DNA of 64,000 nt from assembly GCF_028640845.1 (NCBI RefSeq), contig NC_080539.1:194193436-194257435 (forward strand), read 5' to 3'. The position numbers and the translations under genes were made by a program. The notes under the pieces are model-generated. The model saw nothing but the letters and a program-made list of their open reading frames with translations, made no database searches and was not told the DNA's origin. Source of the stretch: Ahaetulla prasina (lineage: Eukaryota; Chordata; Lepidosauria; Squamata; Colubridae). Shown one piece after another: positions 12,305 to 23,944 of this stretch; position 1 is the stretch's first letter; each line of letters opens with the position of its first letter.

Positions 12305-15300
12305 GAGCTATTTTAGATACAATAGAAAATGACAATGGCATATCTATGTTCTGTTTCCAGTTCCAGCACTGTTATTAGTTAATTTAGAGAAGAGAGATCT
12401 GTTTTCCACTGAGAAGGATAGTTTGAAGAAGCTGGCTGAGCGAATAATTAGGGTCAAGTCAAGATTGTATGCCCTGTTCAAGAAGCAGATAAATTGTTAC
12501 CCTCATGGAGGCAATTATGATGGCAAAGCTACAGAGAAGGGTTGGGTTTATTGCTCACGTAATGGTTATCGCTGTTGTGCTGGTTGCTGCAGGCTTCATT
12601 TTCCTTTCTGGATGCTCTAAATCCTTTAATCTAGGGTTAGAGAATTAAATGCTTTTACCTACTGTCATGTTATATACAGCTTATGGCAGCTATAGCCATA
12701 TTGGAATGTTTTGATTTTGATGATGGGTATTTCCTTTTCATTCTGAACTCTAGGATATTTTTGTTTTCTCATAGCTACTTTAGCCTGTCACAGAGAAAAC
12801 AGCCATTTTTTCCACATTCATAGCTGAAATACAAATTGATACAGTGCTCCAAAATCAAATCTGTTGCTGAATACATTCAAAGCATATAACAGGAATTCAG
12901 TGCCTTAGGAGCAGTATTCCCCCTGTTTGTCAGAACTGTAGTGAATATGTTCGCACAGTAAGCTGAATTAGCTTTGCCTGTATTCAGCCAAAATCAATCA
13001 ATTTAAATGGACCCTTTTTCAGCCTACCTTAACCAAGACATCAGTCAGCCAAGCTAATATCTCAATTGGTAAGTTGTACTGTGCAGCAATATCCATGACT
13101 AGTCACCAAAAGAATCGGTTTTTGTGAGTGTGCCCACATGTTGTTCTTGCATTTTAAATAGCAAGAAACATATGGGGAAAAGACACTCAATATAGTCAGG
13201 TATAATATTCTTATTAACATTGACATTTTAAATTATAATTAATACTGATATACATAGTGTACCTTTTGTTTTCTATCTGTCTAATGTCTAAAGTTATCTA
13301 AACATTATTGTCATCTTTAGTCAACACTGTATAAATATCATATCAAAATAATATATTATGTCTTATAAAAATATAATGTGTGTGTGTGTGTGTGTGTGTT
13401 CAGTCTTTTCGCCAGATGAGTTCTGTATTGCTTAGTTCATCAGAATCTAACCTCCTCTAAATTTTGCAGATATGGAAACCAAGGTAACTTGCCTCCTTCC
13501 CACTTTCAGGCCCCATCTTTGATAACTCATTTCCCATCTTTATATTAATTGCATTTATTTGATGCAGGATCCTCTTTTCTTTCTGTCAACAACTTTCATT
13601 CCTGGAGGACAATGCCCACGCAAAACATCCAAATCATATGAGATGTACATATTGGATTATTATTATTTTTTTGAGCTAAGTCAGTGTAGTATTTTTGTTG
13701 TTAAGATTCATTATCAGCTTTGTAAATAAGTGTGAGACAACACTGAATGCAGTAACCCTTGATCTCCCTAAATATATTATTTCCTCAGATCACTTACCTC
13801 ACAGCTTGCAGTCTGGATTTCTAATCAGTTTTATATAGATGAACAATAAAGCGATGTGGAAAATAAATCCATCTTGCTTGGTAACATATTGGTGCTTTGT
13901 TTTGTTTATATTAGACCAGAATATTTAATCTATAATTCAGGACATGAAAGATGGAAGGGGCGCCAGGCTGACAGCTTTATGACAAGATATGACCAAGGGC
14001 ATTTTTGAGAATAATATATAGGTTTAGAAGTTGGTAAACACAAAGTCTTAAATTCTGCATGAATGCTGTGAATGTGGCCACCTCAGAGTTATTATTACAT
14101 TCAGTGGTGACAGTGAGGCTAGGCCTATGCTCCTGTTTTAATTTATTTAGGAACCTTGGTTCTATCAGATAATTAAGATATTTAAGAACAATTTTGAAAC
14201 ATTAGGATTTTTTTCTCATTGGCTCTCCAGGACTGTGCAATGAGAAAAAAAGAGGAGAAACATCTGAAACAATGGGTGTGTAAAAGCAGGTAGTACTGAG
14301 ACTTATGATAATGAAATAATTGCGCCTATGGAGAGCTTATCCAGTTTTCCCTCACATTTTCCAAACATCACTTGTAGCCTGCTAGTAAAACTCTCCTTCC
14401 TTACATGAGGTTTTTGTGACACAGGTTCTTCCCATACATAACTTTCTTCTTTGTTTGTTCCAAAAGATGAAAAATCCATTTTTCTTTGATCAGAAACTTC
14501 TATCCCTCTTCAGCCAGCAATCTATTTTCCATAGGAGGGATTTCTCACACTATCACAACATTTCTCCAGGCCTGTGCAAATCTTAGCAATTTCAATTTCA
14601 TAATATTCTCCCACTTGGCCAGCACACAGATTCCAGGGTCTTGTAGTTTGCTTACAATTGATCTGCATTCATTCGTGCATGCTCCCATTGCAAACTGGTA
14701 GTAAAGGTAAGTAGAACCCCCCCACCCCCACCCACTCCTGCCTCAAAGCATTTCAAAGGGCTTTTGCCATACAAGTTAGCCTTTGCTAAAAGGTTACATT
14801 CAAAAAGACATTGACCACAGGTTAGAACTATTCTATCTTATTCTATATAATTGATATGTTATTCTATTATTGTTATATCTGGGGCAGATTTAATGTCCTC
14901 TCACCATCACTCTTAAATATGTCAGAAATATTTCTGTACACTTTTGAAAAACCAGCAAACAAATCTAGGAAGACTCATGTTAATCAGACTATGGATGGTG
15001 GGGTATGAGGTGGTGGTGATGAGAGGAGACTAGCATATTCTTTTCCTCTTGTGCAATAAGAATGGAAGAATTGTTGTTAATTCAAAAGCAATTGTTTAGG
15101 GATTAGAATCACCTGGCTGGTTCTTTTCACACTTGGTTTATCCCTCTCATTCCTAAGGTACATCTTATCTAGCAAAAAAAAGGCTTCAGACTTGCTTGGA
15201 GAAGAAAATAAGTGCTCACAGGGAGGAAAAGGCCATTTGAGGTGGTACTCAGGTCCATCTCAGTGGGGATAGGAAGGAGCAGGATTTCGGAAGGAAAGAG

Positions 15301-15340
15301 AAAACTCACTAAGTTCAGGATGAAGGCAAGAAGAATTCAA
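12305..15340. other. Unassigned DNA with one small hydrophobic ORF
   Basis: No known gene or repeat recognised apart from the (TG)n tract. An ATG at about 12,506-12,526 opens a roughly 47-codon frame with a hydrophobic core (VMVIAVVLVAAGFIFLSG) that stops near 12,650; it is discussed as a finding, not as a gene. Confidence 0.5.
13377..13399. repeat. (TG)n microsatellite
   Basis: Eleven TG units after an AT-rich stretch. Confidence 0.9.
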
Positions 15341-15344
15341 TCAC

Positions 15345-15425
15345 AATAGAGCTGGAAGGGACCTTGAAGATCTTCTAGTCCAACCCCCTGCTCAATTGGG
15401 AGACCCAGTACAATTTGAGACAGAA
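15345..15425 (-). mobile_element. CR1 3' terminal fragment
   Basis: About 80 bp: AGAGCTGGAAGGGACCTTGA, then TCTAGTCCAACCCCCTGCTC. Minus orientation. Confidence 0.8.
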
Positions 15426-15850
15426 AAACTTGAAATGGTAGGCTAGTCTATCTCTGCATTAAAACAAATGGCAGCCAAGTTGTCTGCAAGGGGTAATGTT
15501 GGGGCAGAAGAAGGAAGGATCAATACTGGTAGTAGGTTCTTATTCTAAAGAAAATGTAAAATGTGAGTGGCCATGCTAAATTTCTTGCTCTCAGTGTGAA
15601 ACAAGTGTGAGAGAATAGCCAAACTGAATCAATCCTGGCAGGAGTTAAACAGAGGCAGTGTTAGGACAGTTAGAAATGTTAGCTCAAAAAGGGAACAAGG
15701 GTTGATTTAAGGGGAAAACTTTGCTGCTGTGCTTTGTGTCTTTGTGACATCACAATGCATGCTGCCTCAGTTGTACACAGTGGTATCATCACTAAGAGTC
15801 CTCTCTAACAAGGCCCATCAGTTATTCTTCAAAAGCACCTGAAGCAATAT

Positions 15851-16409
15851 TGTCGTGTCCCACTCCTCCGCTGACGGCCGGGTCGGGGAAGTCCGTATCA
15901 AGCGTGCCTCTGCAGCTCTGCCAAAGTCCTATCAGAGTTCTCAAGGCAGGCAGGAGACCAGGAAGTGACTTCAGCAATCCAAGTTAGACTTTGCCTGACT
16001 CAGAGAATGCCAGAAAGCAGGTCCTTTATATAGGCCATGGGGTGTGGCTCCATGACTCAGCACTTATCCAGGCCTGCCCCTCCCTTCTTTTTGCTGACGT
16101 CGCCTCTCAATTCTCCGGAAGCGAGGATCTCTCCAGCCTCCAGCTGTTGGTAATCTGAGCTCATGACTGGCTTCACATTCTTCAGGCTCACATGCTGTGG
16201 GGGAGGGGTTTAGTTGCTCCGTTTGCCTGGGCATGGTGCCAGGACTGGGGGCTGAAGGCACGTCAGGCCCTTCATCTTGCTCGGCCTGTCCGGGCATGGT
16301 GCCAGGGCTGGGGCCTGGAGGCATGCCAGGACATTCTTCCGAACTATCAGCATCCGGCAGGAGATAAGAGAGGCCCAGCTGCGGCAGGGGGAGCAGGCAA
16401 GACACAACA
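15851..16409 (-). repeat. Solo LTR, minus orientation
   Basis: 559 bp, TG...CA, with near-identical 5-bp flanks AATAT / AACAT. On the minus strand a TATATAAAGG box lies at 16,023-16,032. The U3 side holds two diverged tandem copies of a GGGCATGGTGCCAGG unit about 62 bp apart. No internal retroviral sequence adjoins it, so it is a recombined solo LTR. Open frames inside it are chance. Confidence 0.8.
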
Positions 16410-16439
16410 AACATTTGTGAGTAAGCTAGTTTTCCACAC

Positions 16440-16860
16440 TAACAGATTTACTAGAATATTTATTGATTTGATTTATATGGCCACCCATTTCACCATAATG
16501 ATTCACGGCAGCTAACATCAGATAAAAAATACATTACAAAAATAAACTTCAAACTACATTAGTATAAAAGCCTACAAAGGCAGCTGAGAGTAAACCCAAT
16601 CAATAATAAAATAACAGCTTCTCATGGGCTCCCACTAACCTGCTGACCCCTGTGCCCAGGAAAACATCCAGGTTGTTAAATCTTTTCAAAAAGCCAGCAG
16701 GGTCAGATCCAGTTTAATCTTGAGGGAGGTGGGGCTGCAGGGAGATGGTTTCTAAACTGCTAATGCTTTGACAGAAAAGGCCGCCTCCTGGATCCTGCCA
16801 GATGACACTGTTTAATCAACAATCCATTAGGAGCTGTTATTTTATCACTGATTGAGTTTG
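16440..16860 (-). mobile_element. Old L2-like LINE 3' fragment
   Basis: A diverged minus-strand fragment with a TATTTATTGATTTGATTTATATGGCC-type tail at 16,457 and, further 5', AGAAAAGGCCGCCTCCTGG, equivalent to the RAFSV region of the younger L2-like copies. There is no open frame. Confidence 0.55.
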
Positions 16861-16905
16861 CCCTCAGTTTTTCAACCCAGCTGATGTAGGAGGATTGGGG
16901 TAGCT

Positions 16906-17032
16906 CAGTAGTGGGCTCCACTTACCTTGTGCAGAACTTCTATGATGACATCCAGGTGGGTGGGCGGAGCCTTCCACCACTGACACTATCGGTTCGTCCA
17001 AACCAAGGTGAACCAGTAGAAACCCACCACTG
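16906..17032. mobile_element. hAT-type MITE, same family
   Basis: 127 bp, termini CAGTAGTGGG and CCCACCACTG, inner GGTTCGTCC...GGTGAACCAGTAG. The flanking 8-mers GGGTAGCT and GGCCAGCT match at six of eight positions, so the TSD has decayed. Confidence 0.8.
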
Positions 17033-17044
17033 GGCCAGCTGTTT

Positions 17045-17595
17045 TTGGCCAAAATAAATCACTAGTAGTGACATAGTTATCTCCTACTTATTCCAGCCAA
17101 AAATTCCGGACACAGTTTAATGTCTAGAAATAAAATAATTTTTTATGACAAAGGAAAGAGTGCCCTAGAAGCAACCTTATTTTCTAGAGCAGGGCTGTAT
17201 GAAGTGTGAGAGTTATGTGAGTAGTCATGTGAGTTTGGATTCTTTTGTAAACAATTAAAAGCCATGTAGAAAGGATGCTAATTTTGGAAGAATAGCTGGA
17301 ACAGTATTGCTCAATTTTTGCCGCCTCCTACAGATGGTATAATCAAAATCCACCCCACATTGCTTCTTTTGCATAAATGAAAACCTATGGAAAGCATTTT
17401 CTCCGAAAGCATGAAAGAGATGCTACTAAAGTGGGGCTGAAGTTCCCTTTGCCCTTTTAGGAGTTGAAAGCCCAGAAAATATATATGTATTCAGGAAAGA
17501 ACTATGGTGAAGGACATGATAGTTTGATTTTGTGATATGCCTATGTCTGTATGTATGTATATTGCATATGTATATTGCATATATATATGTATATA
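17045..17595. other. Unassigned AT-rich DNA
   Basis: Between the second MITE and the split CR1; TATG-rich simple sequence near 17,545-17,595. Confidence 0.6.
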
Positions 17596-17599
17596 ATAA

Positions 17600-18107
17600 T
17601 CTTAGATTAACAGAGTTGGAAGGGAACTTGGAGGTCTTCTAGTCCAAACCCCCACCCAAGCAGGAAACCCTACACCATTTCTGATAAATGGCAGTCCAGT
17701 ATCTTCTTGAAAGCTTCCAGTGATGAAGCTCCCACGTCTTCAGAAGGCAAGCTGTTCCATTGGTTGATTGTTCTCTCTGTCAGAACATGTCTCCTTATTT
17801 CTAAGTTGAATCTCTCATTTATCAGTTTCCATCCATTATTCCTTGTCTGGCTTTCTGGTGCTTTAGAAAATAGCTCCTCCTCTCTGTGGTAAACCCACAA
17901 ATATTGGAACACTGCTATCATGTCTCCCCTGGTCCTTCTCTTCACTAGACTACCCCTGCCAAGTATGTGCAACTGTTCATTGTATGTTTTAGCCTCCAGT
18001 CTCCTAATCATCTTGGTTGCCCTTCTCTGCCCTTTTTTTAGAGTCTCGACATTTTTTTATAGTGTGGTGACCAAAATTGGATGCAGTATTCTAGGTGTGG
18101 TCTTACT
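17600..18107 (-). mobile_element. CR1 LINE, 3' segment of a split copy
   Basis: The CR1 3' end begins at about 17,605 (AGAGTTGGAAGGGAACTTGG). The C-terminal coding block reads [20 protein letters not shown] on the minus strand. It is interrupted at GGTGTGGTCTTACT by the L2-like LINE and resumes at 22,543. Confidence 0.85.
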
Positions 18108-18345
18108 TATTTATTTATTTATTTATTTATTATTTAAATTTATATACCGCCCTATCTCCCAAAGGACTCAGGGCGGTTCACAGGCATATAAAACATCAAT
18201 ATACAAAATTAAAATAATCTTTAAAAAACTTATTCCAATGCCCTATTATTAAAAATGGAAATATAAATATTAAAATCAATTTAAAACCCCTGTAAAATTT
18301 AAAATCTAAGCCAGTCCTGCACAGATGAATAAATGTGTCTTGGGC

Positions 18346-21221
18346 TCATGACGGAAGGTTCAAGGTCCGGAAGTTGACGGAGGCCTGGGGGGAGCTCGTG
18401 CCGGGGGGCGGGACCCCCCACAGAGAAGGCCCTCCCCCTGGGCGTCGCCAGACGACACTGCCTAGCTGACGGCACCCTGAGGAGTCCCTCCCTGTGAGAG
18501 CGCACGGGTCGGTGAGAGGTATCTGGTCGCAGTAGGCGGTCCCGTAGATAACCCGCCCTATGCCATGGAGCGCTTTAAAGGTGGTCACCAAAACCTTGAA
18601 GCGCACCCGAAGGCCACAGGTAGCCAGTGCAGCCTGCGCAGGATGGGTGTTATGCGGGAGCCACGAGGGCTCCATCTATCACCCGCGCAGCCGCATTCTG
18701 ACTAACTGTAGCCTCCGGATGCCCTTCAAGGGAGCCCCATGTAGAGAGCGTTGCAGTAATCCAGGCGAGACGTCACGAGGCGTGAGTGACCGTGCATAGG
18801 GCCTCCCGGTCCAGAAAGGCGAACTGGCGCACCAGGCGAACCTGGTAGAACGCTCTCCTGGAGACGGCCGTCAAATGATCTTCTAGAGACAGCCGCTCAT
18901 CCAGGAGGACGCTGTTGCGCACCCTCTCCATCGGGGCCAGTGACTCGCCACCGATGGTCAGCCGCGATTTAGCTGACTGTACCGGGATGCCGCATCCACA
19001 GCCACTCTGTCTTGGAGGGATTGAGCTTGAGCCTGTTTCTCCCCATCCAGACCAGACGGCCTCCAGACACCGGGACAGCACTGATAGCTTCGTTGGGGTG
19101 GTCCGTGTAGAAAAGTACAGCTGGGTGTCATCCGCATACAGCTGGTACTTCACACCGAAACCACTGATGATCTCACCCAGCGGCTTCATGTAGATGTTAA
19201 ACAGAAGGGCGAGAGAATCGACCCCGCGGCACCCCACAAGTGAGGCGCCCGGGCCGACCTCTGCCCCTGTCAACACCGACTGCGACCGGTCGGAGAGATA
19301 GGAGGAGAACCACCGATAAACGGTGCCTCCCACTCCCAATCCTCCAACCGCGCAGCAGGATACCATGGTCGATGGTATCGAAAGCCGCTGAGAGGTCTAA
19401 TAGGACCAGGGCAGAGGAACAACCTCATCCCTGGCCCTCCAGAGATCATCCACCAACGCGACCAAAGCCGCTCCGTGCTGTAACCGGGTCGGAAACCGGA
19501 CTGGAACGGGTCTAGATAGACAGTTTCATCCAGGTGCAAGGGAAACTGATATGCCACCATATTTCTACAACCTTCGCCAAGCGAAGGTTGGAGACCGGAC
19601 GATAATTACCTAAAACAGCCGGGTCCAGGAAGGCTTCTTGAGGAGGGCCTCACCACCGCCTCTTTCAAGGCGGCCGGAAAGACACCTCCACCAAAGAAGC
19701 GCCAGAATCGCCTGAGCCAGCTCGTGTCACCTCCTGCGTGGCCAGCACCAAGCAGGAGGGGCACGGGTCCAGTAAACATGTGGTGGCATTCAGCCTCCCA
19801 ACAACCTGTCCATGTCCTCGGAGCGACAGGGTCAAACTCATCCCATACAATGTCACCAAGACCACCCTCAGCCGCCTCACCAGATCACCGCAATCTTGGT
19901 CCAAACCATCCCGGTTGAACGATTTTATCGTATAGATAACCGTTAAACTCCTCAGCACGTCCCTGCATCGGGTCATCCCGCCCCTGGTGTAGGAGGGAGC
20001 GGGTCACCCAAACAGGGCGGCTGGGCGGTTATCTGCCGATGCAATGAGGGAGGAGGCGAGGTACGCCTCGCTTCCTCATTGCCACTAGGTAAGCCCTAGT
20101 ATAGGACTTCACTAGTGTCCGATCAGCTTCTGAACGGCTAGACCTCCAGGAACTCTCTAGGCGCCTTCTCCGCGCTTCATCCCTCTCAGCTCCTCGGAGA
20201 ACCAAGGAGCTGGTTGGGACCCGCGCCGGGTCAGAGGTCGCAAAGGCACGACCCGGTCTAAGGCCCCGCCGCGCCCGCTCCCAGGCCGCAACAAGTTCCT
20301 CAGCCGAGCCGTGAGCCAGACCTCAGGAAATGGCCCAAGCTCCGTCCGAACCCTCCGGTCCATCAGGCGCCTGGGACGGAACCAACGTGTCGGCTCCGCC
20401 TCCCTGCGGTGGTGAATGGCGGTCAGAAAGTCCAGACGAAGAAGAGAGTGATCTGACCATGACAAAGGTTCAATGACTATTTCCTTTAAGTCCAGATCTC
20501 TCAACCACTGACCAGAGACAAAATCAGGTCCAGAGTGCCACCCCAATGTGAGTAGGGCCATCAACTACTTGGGTCAGGTCCAACGCCGTCATGGTAGCCA
20601 TGAACTCCCGAGCTACCGTCGATGACGAGCCGGACGATGGCAAGTTAAAGTCCCCATGACTAAAAGTCTGGGGTCTCAACTGCCACCCCAGCAAGCACCT
20701 CCAGGAGCTCGGGCAGGGCAGCTGTCACGTAGCAAGGAGCCAGGTACGCCACCAGCAAGCCCATCTGACATCTATGACCCCATCTCACAAAGAGGGATTC
20801 GCACCCGCAATCTGAGGTACAGTGGTCTCCTCGGCTCTAGACTCTCTAATCACAACCGCCACCCCACCACCCCTACCCTGGCCCTCGGCTGATGAAATGC
20901 TCGGAAACCCGTGGGCACATCTGAACAAGGGCACGCCTTCTGGGCCCAACCAGGTCTCCGTAACGCCCATAAGGTCCGCGGCACCCCTGAATAAGATCGT
21001 GAATTAGGGGCCTTATTGGCCACGGACCGTGCATTGCATAACATCAGCCAAGGCCAGGGCCCTGAGGATCCTGACCATCCGGGAACGGGAGAAGTTTGAG
21101 GCTCGGGCGCGCGATCGCCTGTAAGCATCGAGCGCACCCCTAACACGATATGAGCCCCACTTCCGCCATATCTGCCCCTCCCCTTACCGTGGAAATAGCA
21201 CCACCTCAACCAATGGAACAC
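18346..21221 (-). pseudogene. L2-like LINE ORF2 (endonuclease plus reverse transcriptase), frameshifted
   Basis: This encoded the APE-type endonuclease and reverse transcriptase of the element. Open pieces occur at 20,785-21,221 (endonuclease start), 20,157-20,564, 19,665-19,976, 19,270-19,560, 18,773-19,366 (RT with YADD) and 18,346-18,675 (C-terminal domain). The frame changes mostly at missing single bases relative to the sister copy at 27.9-29.0 kb, so this copy as assembled is non-functional. Confidence 0.8.
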
Positions 21222-22234
21222 CGACTCCCCATGACCTCGGACCCACCAACCCCGCCACGAGCATGCGCAGGAACTGGACTCCCCGACGGGTTACCCCAAC
21301 ACCCACCCTTCCTCCCACCCCCAACCCAAGCCCGCCGGTTTCCTCCCCTTAAAATCCCTTTAAAACTCCCTTAAAAATCTATTAAAACAGCCAATTAAAA
21401 CCCTAAGCCTCCTATTTTTCGCATGCCACCTCGACCCAAAGCCTGCCTCAAGGTGGGCCTCGATAATCTGAGGGCCAGACCAGAGAGGGGCATCTCGCAG
21501 GGCAAGAGGTCAGCCGCGTAAATGTTCGCATCACTGAGACGGTCCGGCAAGGCCCATCCTGGGCTGGTCAAGTTGGCAGCAAAAGTCATAACAGATGATA
21601 AAATGACCATGACCAGTCTGTCCTGATGGGAAATAGTTCGAGATAATCCATGTGCGGTAGATGACAAAACCGCTGACTCAGTCAGTTCACCACCCCATAC
21701 AAACGACCTGGGGTGGGCTAAGGAAGAAGGGGAGAGGAACGATGGTAGAGATGTTATAAAGATGGTAAATAGTGGAGGGGTGTCCGCTGGGCCCGCAGGC
21801 CTTCCTCCGGCGCTGCCACATATCCGCGCCACTAGGCAAGGTCACAGCCACCCTGGGCCTATCGGGCCATCCGCCACTTCAAAGCACCGGGCAGGCCGCC
21901 GCCACCGCCTCCGCCAGGCCATCGCCACCGGAACGCCCCATCGCCACCGCGAGCAGGCCACTGGAGCTCCCCAGATGAGAGGGGACACCCGCCGCCAAAT
22001 CCGCCAGCAGACCCAGGGCTCACCGTGCCAATGCCCGACGGAGAGGGAAGGGCCAGGCCGCCCGCCACCGCAGGTTCAAAGAGGCCGATGGAACCCGGGC
22101 GGCCCTCCAGATCTTCATTGAGGCGCAGCCCCTCCGGGGCCCCTCCCATCGCCACCGGAGACGCCCAAACTCCAAACCCAACTTCCACTGGCCAAGTCTT
22201 CCAGGTAGGTCCAGGGGCGCTGCCAACGCCTACC

Positions 22235-22266
<32 letters not shown>
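22235..22266. repeat. (CCG)n tract in the L2-like LINE 5' leader
   Basis: About ten CCG units inside the GC-rich leader; this may stall polymerases or assembly. Confidence 0.9.
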
Positions 22267-22267
<1 letters not shown>

Positions 22268-22542
22268 AACCGCCAAAAAGGCTGGCGGCTCGGCAGCCCG
22301 CCAGGCCGCCAGGATTACCTCTGAGGCGCCGTGGCTCCGCCGTGACTCGGGCTTCTCCCAACGCCCGCTGGAGTCGCAGCGCCCAGCCACCCTATTTACG
22401 GGTGGCTGGATCTTCCTCCACCAGGGCGGGGGCCTATGGTGGAAACAAGCCCCCCCCCCAGACCCAAAAAGAGCCCGGAAAGGCCCGTCGCCGCGCCCCC
22501 GATCAGCAGGGCGGCGCCATCTTGGACATGCGCAGAAGAAAT

Positions 22543-22745
22543 TTACTAAGGTTTTATAGAGTGGTATTGTATCCCTCTGTTAATCAATTTAGGATTGCAT
22601 TGTCTTTTTTGGCTGATGCTGCACACTGTTATTATTAAGCCTGGTTTCATCCAGTCTATATATGTAATTTTGGTTTTTCTTGCCTAAGTGTAAGATTTTA
22701 TTTTTCTCTACATTGAATTTCATTTTGTTAGATAGGGTCCACACA
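22543..22745 (-). mobile_element. CR1 LINE, 5' segment of the split copy
   Basis: It resumes the CR1 of 17.6-18.1 kb (TTACTAAGGTTTTATAGAGT) and continues through the LYPSVNQ-region to TTTCATTTTGTTAGATAGGG near 22,735. With the L2-like insert removed, the two parts join in register. Confidence 0.8.
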
Positions 22746-22749
22746 TACT

Positions 22750-23160
22750 CATAATAGTATCTACATCTACATCTACATCTATCTATCTATCCCCATACCT
22801 AAAGCAGAGATATTAAATAACATTATAGGAAGTGGTGAATGAGGATAATTGTTTTAGAAACAATAACAAAGTAATCATTTCATACTGCACAGGAGGAGGC
22901 AATTACTAAGTAAACCACATGATTTTTTAATGTTTTGTTTGTGTTGTGTTTTTTGTCCTTTTTCTTTTTTGTATTTTTTTTTGGTATTTTGTATTTTAAC
23001 TTTGCTTTAAAAAAATAAAATATATTTATTTATTAATATAATAAAATATATTAATATTAATATTAATATATTAATAAAAATAACACCACATGAATTTTCA
23101 GGCCACATGAATAGGCCACATAAAGTGATGAATAATATAGTGCCAGATGATGGGTCCTTT
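22750..23160. other. AT-rich DNA with simple repeats, possible L1 tail
   Basis: (ATCTAC)n/(ATCT)n short repeats near 22,758-22,790, then a T-rich to A-rich stretch (22,925-23,020) resembling an L1 3' UTR and poly(A), followed by TATTAA repeats. Confidence 0.5.
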
Positions 23161-23169
23161 AGGTCAGAT

Positions 23170-23607
23170 CAGGGGTGTTAGGGTTAGGGTTTGCCCGAAC
23201 CAGTAGTGAAAAAGCTACTGTTTCACCAGAACCGATAGTAAAAAAATGCTTTAAAAAGTAAAAAAAAAAAATGGTTCCGACAATCAGCTGTGACAATCAG
23301 CTGTGCCACGTGATGGTGGGAACTTTTTTTTTTTTTACTTTTTAAAGCATTTTTAACTATCTATTCTGTGTATTCTCTGAACCAATATTTTTGTGTAAAG
23401 TATGATAGTTGTTTTTGGACCTCTGTGACTCTGCGATGTTCCTGCTTGTTGCAGGAGCCATTCTGTATGAAATCCAGTTGCTTTTGGATTGTGTGTGAGT
23501 CAGTTGTGTTATTTTTGTGTAAAGTGTGATAGTTTGTTTTCCTGGTCACATGACCACCAAGCCACGCCCACAGAACCGGTAGGGGAAATTTTAGAATTTC
23601 ACCACTG
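23170..23607. mobile_element. Longer hAT-type MITE with perfect 8-bp TSD
   Basis: 438 bp with flanking GGTCAGAT at 23,162-23,169 and 23,608-23,615. Right end CACCACTG. An internal inverted repeat pairs ATGCTTTAAAAAGTAAAAAA near 23,247 with its complement near 23,330-23,352. It carries no transposase. Confidence 0.85.
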
Positions 23608-23709
23608 GGTCAGATGGCATTCAACAATCTACTGAGAAAGAGCTGAGGTTTCTTATTTTTTTGATTGTTATGACATGAGTAGATTAAAGCCTTCAAGATG
23701 TCCAACTAC

Positions 23710-23935
23710 AAAAACAGAATTCCAGGAGAAACATGGGATGGAAGAAAGAAGCCCTAAAACTCACCAATAAGGAAACGGGAATGAACTGTGGAATGAAATC
23801 AAATAAACTGCTAAAGATTAATGTGAGAAGAAAAAACAAAGAACAGCGGAAAGCAAACTGGATGTCAGAACAAATGGTGGAAATTTGTATGAATATCCAA
23901 ATCCAGCAAAAAGAAAGATCCCAGGAAAAGTAACT
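23710..23935 (+). mobile_element. Probable BovB LINE fragment
   Basis: A 66-codon open piece with RRKNKEQRKANWMSEQMVEI resembles the basic linker upstream of RT in BovB elements. Nothing else of the element is adjacent on the 3' side, where a U2 pseudogene and an L1 follow. Confidence 0.5.
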
Positions 23936-23944
23936 TGGATGTTG

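Larger units (their letters stand above)
18108..22542 (-). mobile_element. Nearly full-length L2-like (CR1-group) LINE, nested in a CR1
   Basis: About 4.4 kb on the minus strand, GC-rich against an AT-rich surround. The 3' end (18,108) has an ATTT-repeat tail and the block ACCGCCCTATCTCCC...ACTCAGGGCGGTTCACAGGC. Going 5', there are RT fragments (YADDTQLYFST at about 19,130; FQSGFRPGYSTE near 19,500), endonuclease fragments (NARSVANKAP near 21,030; VTETWLGP near 20,960) and a GC-rich 5' leader with (CCG)n to 22,542. The flanks are two halves of one CR1, with TTACT repeated at both junctions. ORF2 is broken by many one-base indels. Confidence 0.85.

Noticed and set aside
16064..16515. Overlapping open frames of 107-116 codons, proline- and glycine-rich
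   Set aside because: They lie inside a solo LTR on both strands; length is due to GC-rich composition.
20656..21374. Plus-strand open frames at 20.7-21.4 kb
   Set aside because: Shadows of the minus-strand LINE endonuclease region.
21395..22638. Many long open frames on both strands at 21.4-22.6 kb
   Set aside because: GC-rich LINE leader with few stop codons in any frame; no protein family resemblance. An ORF1 could be hidden here but I cannot support one.
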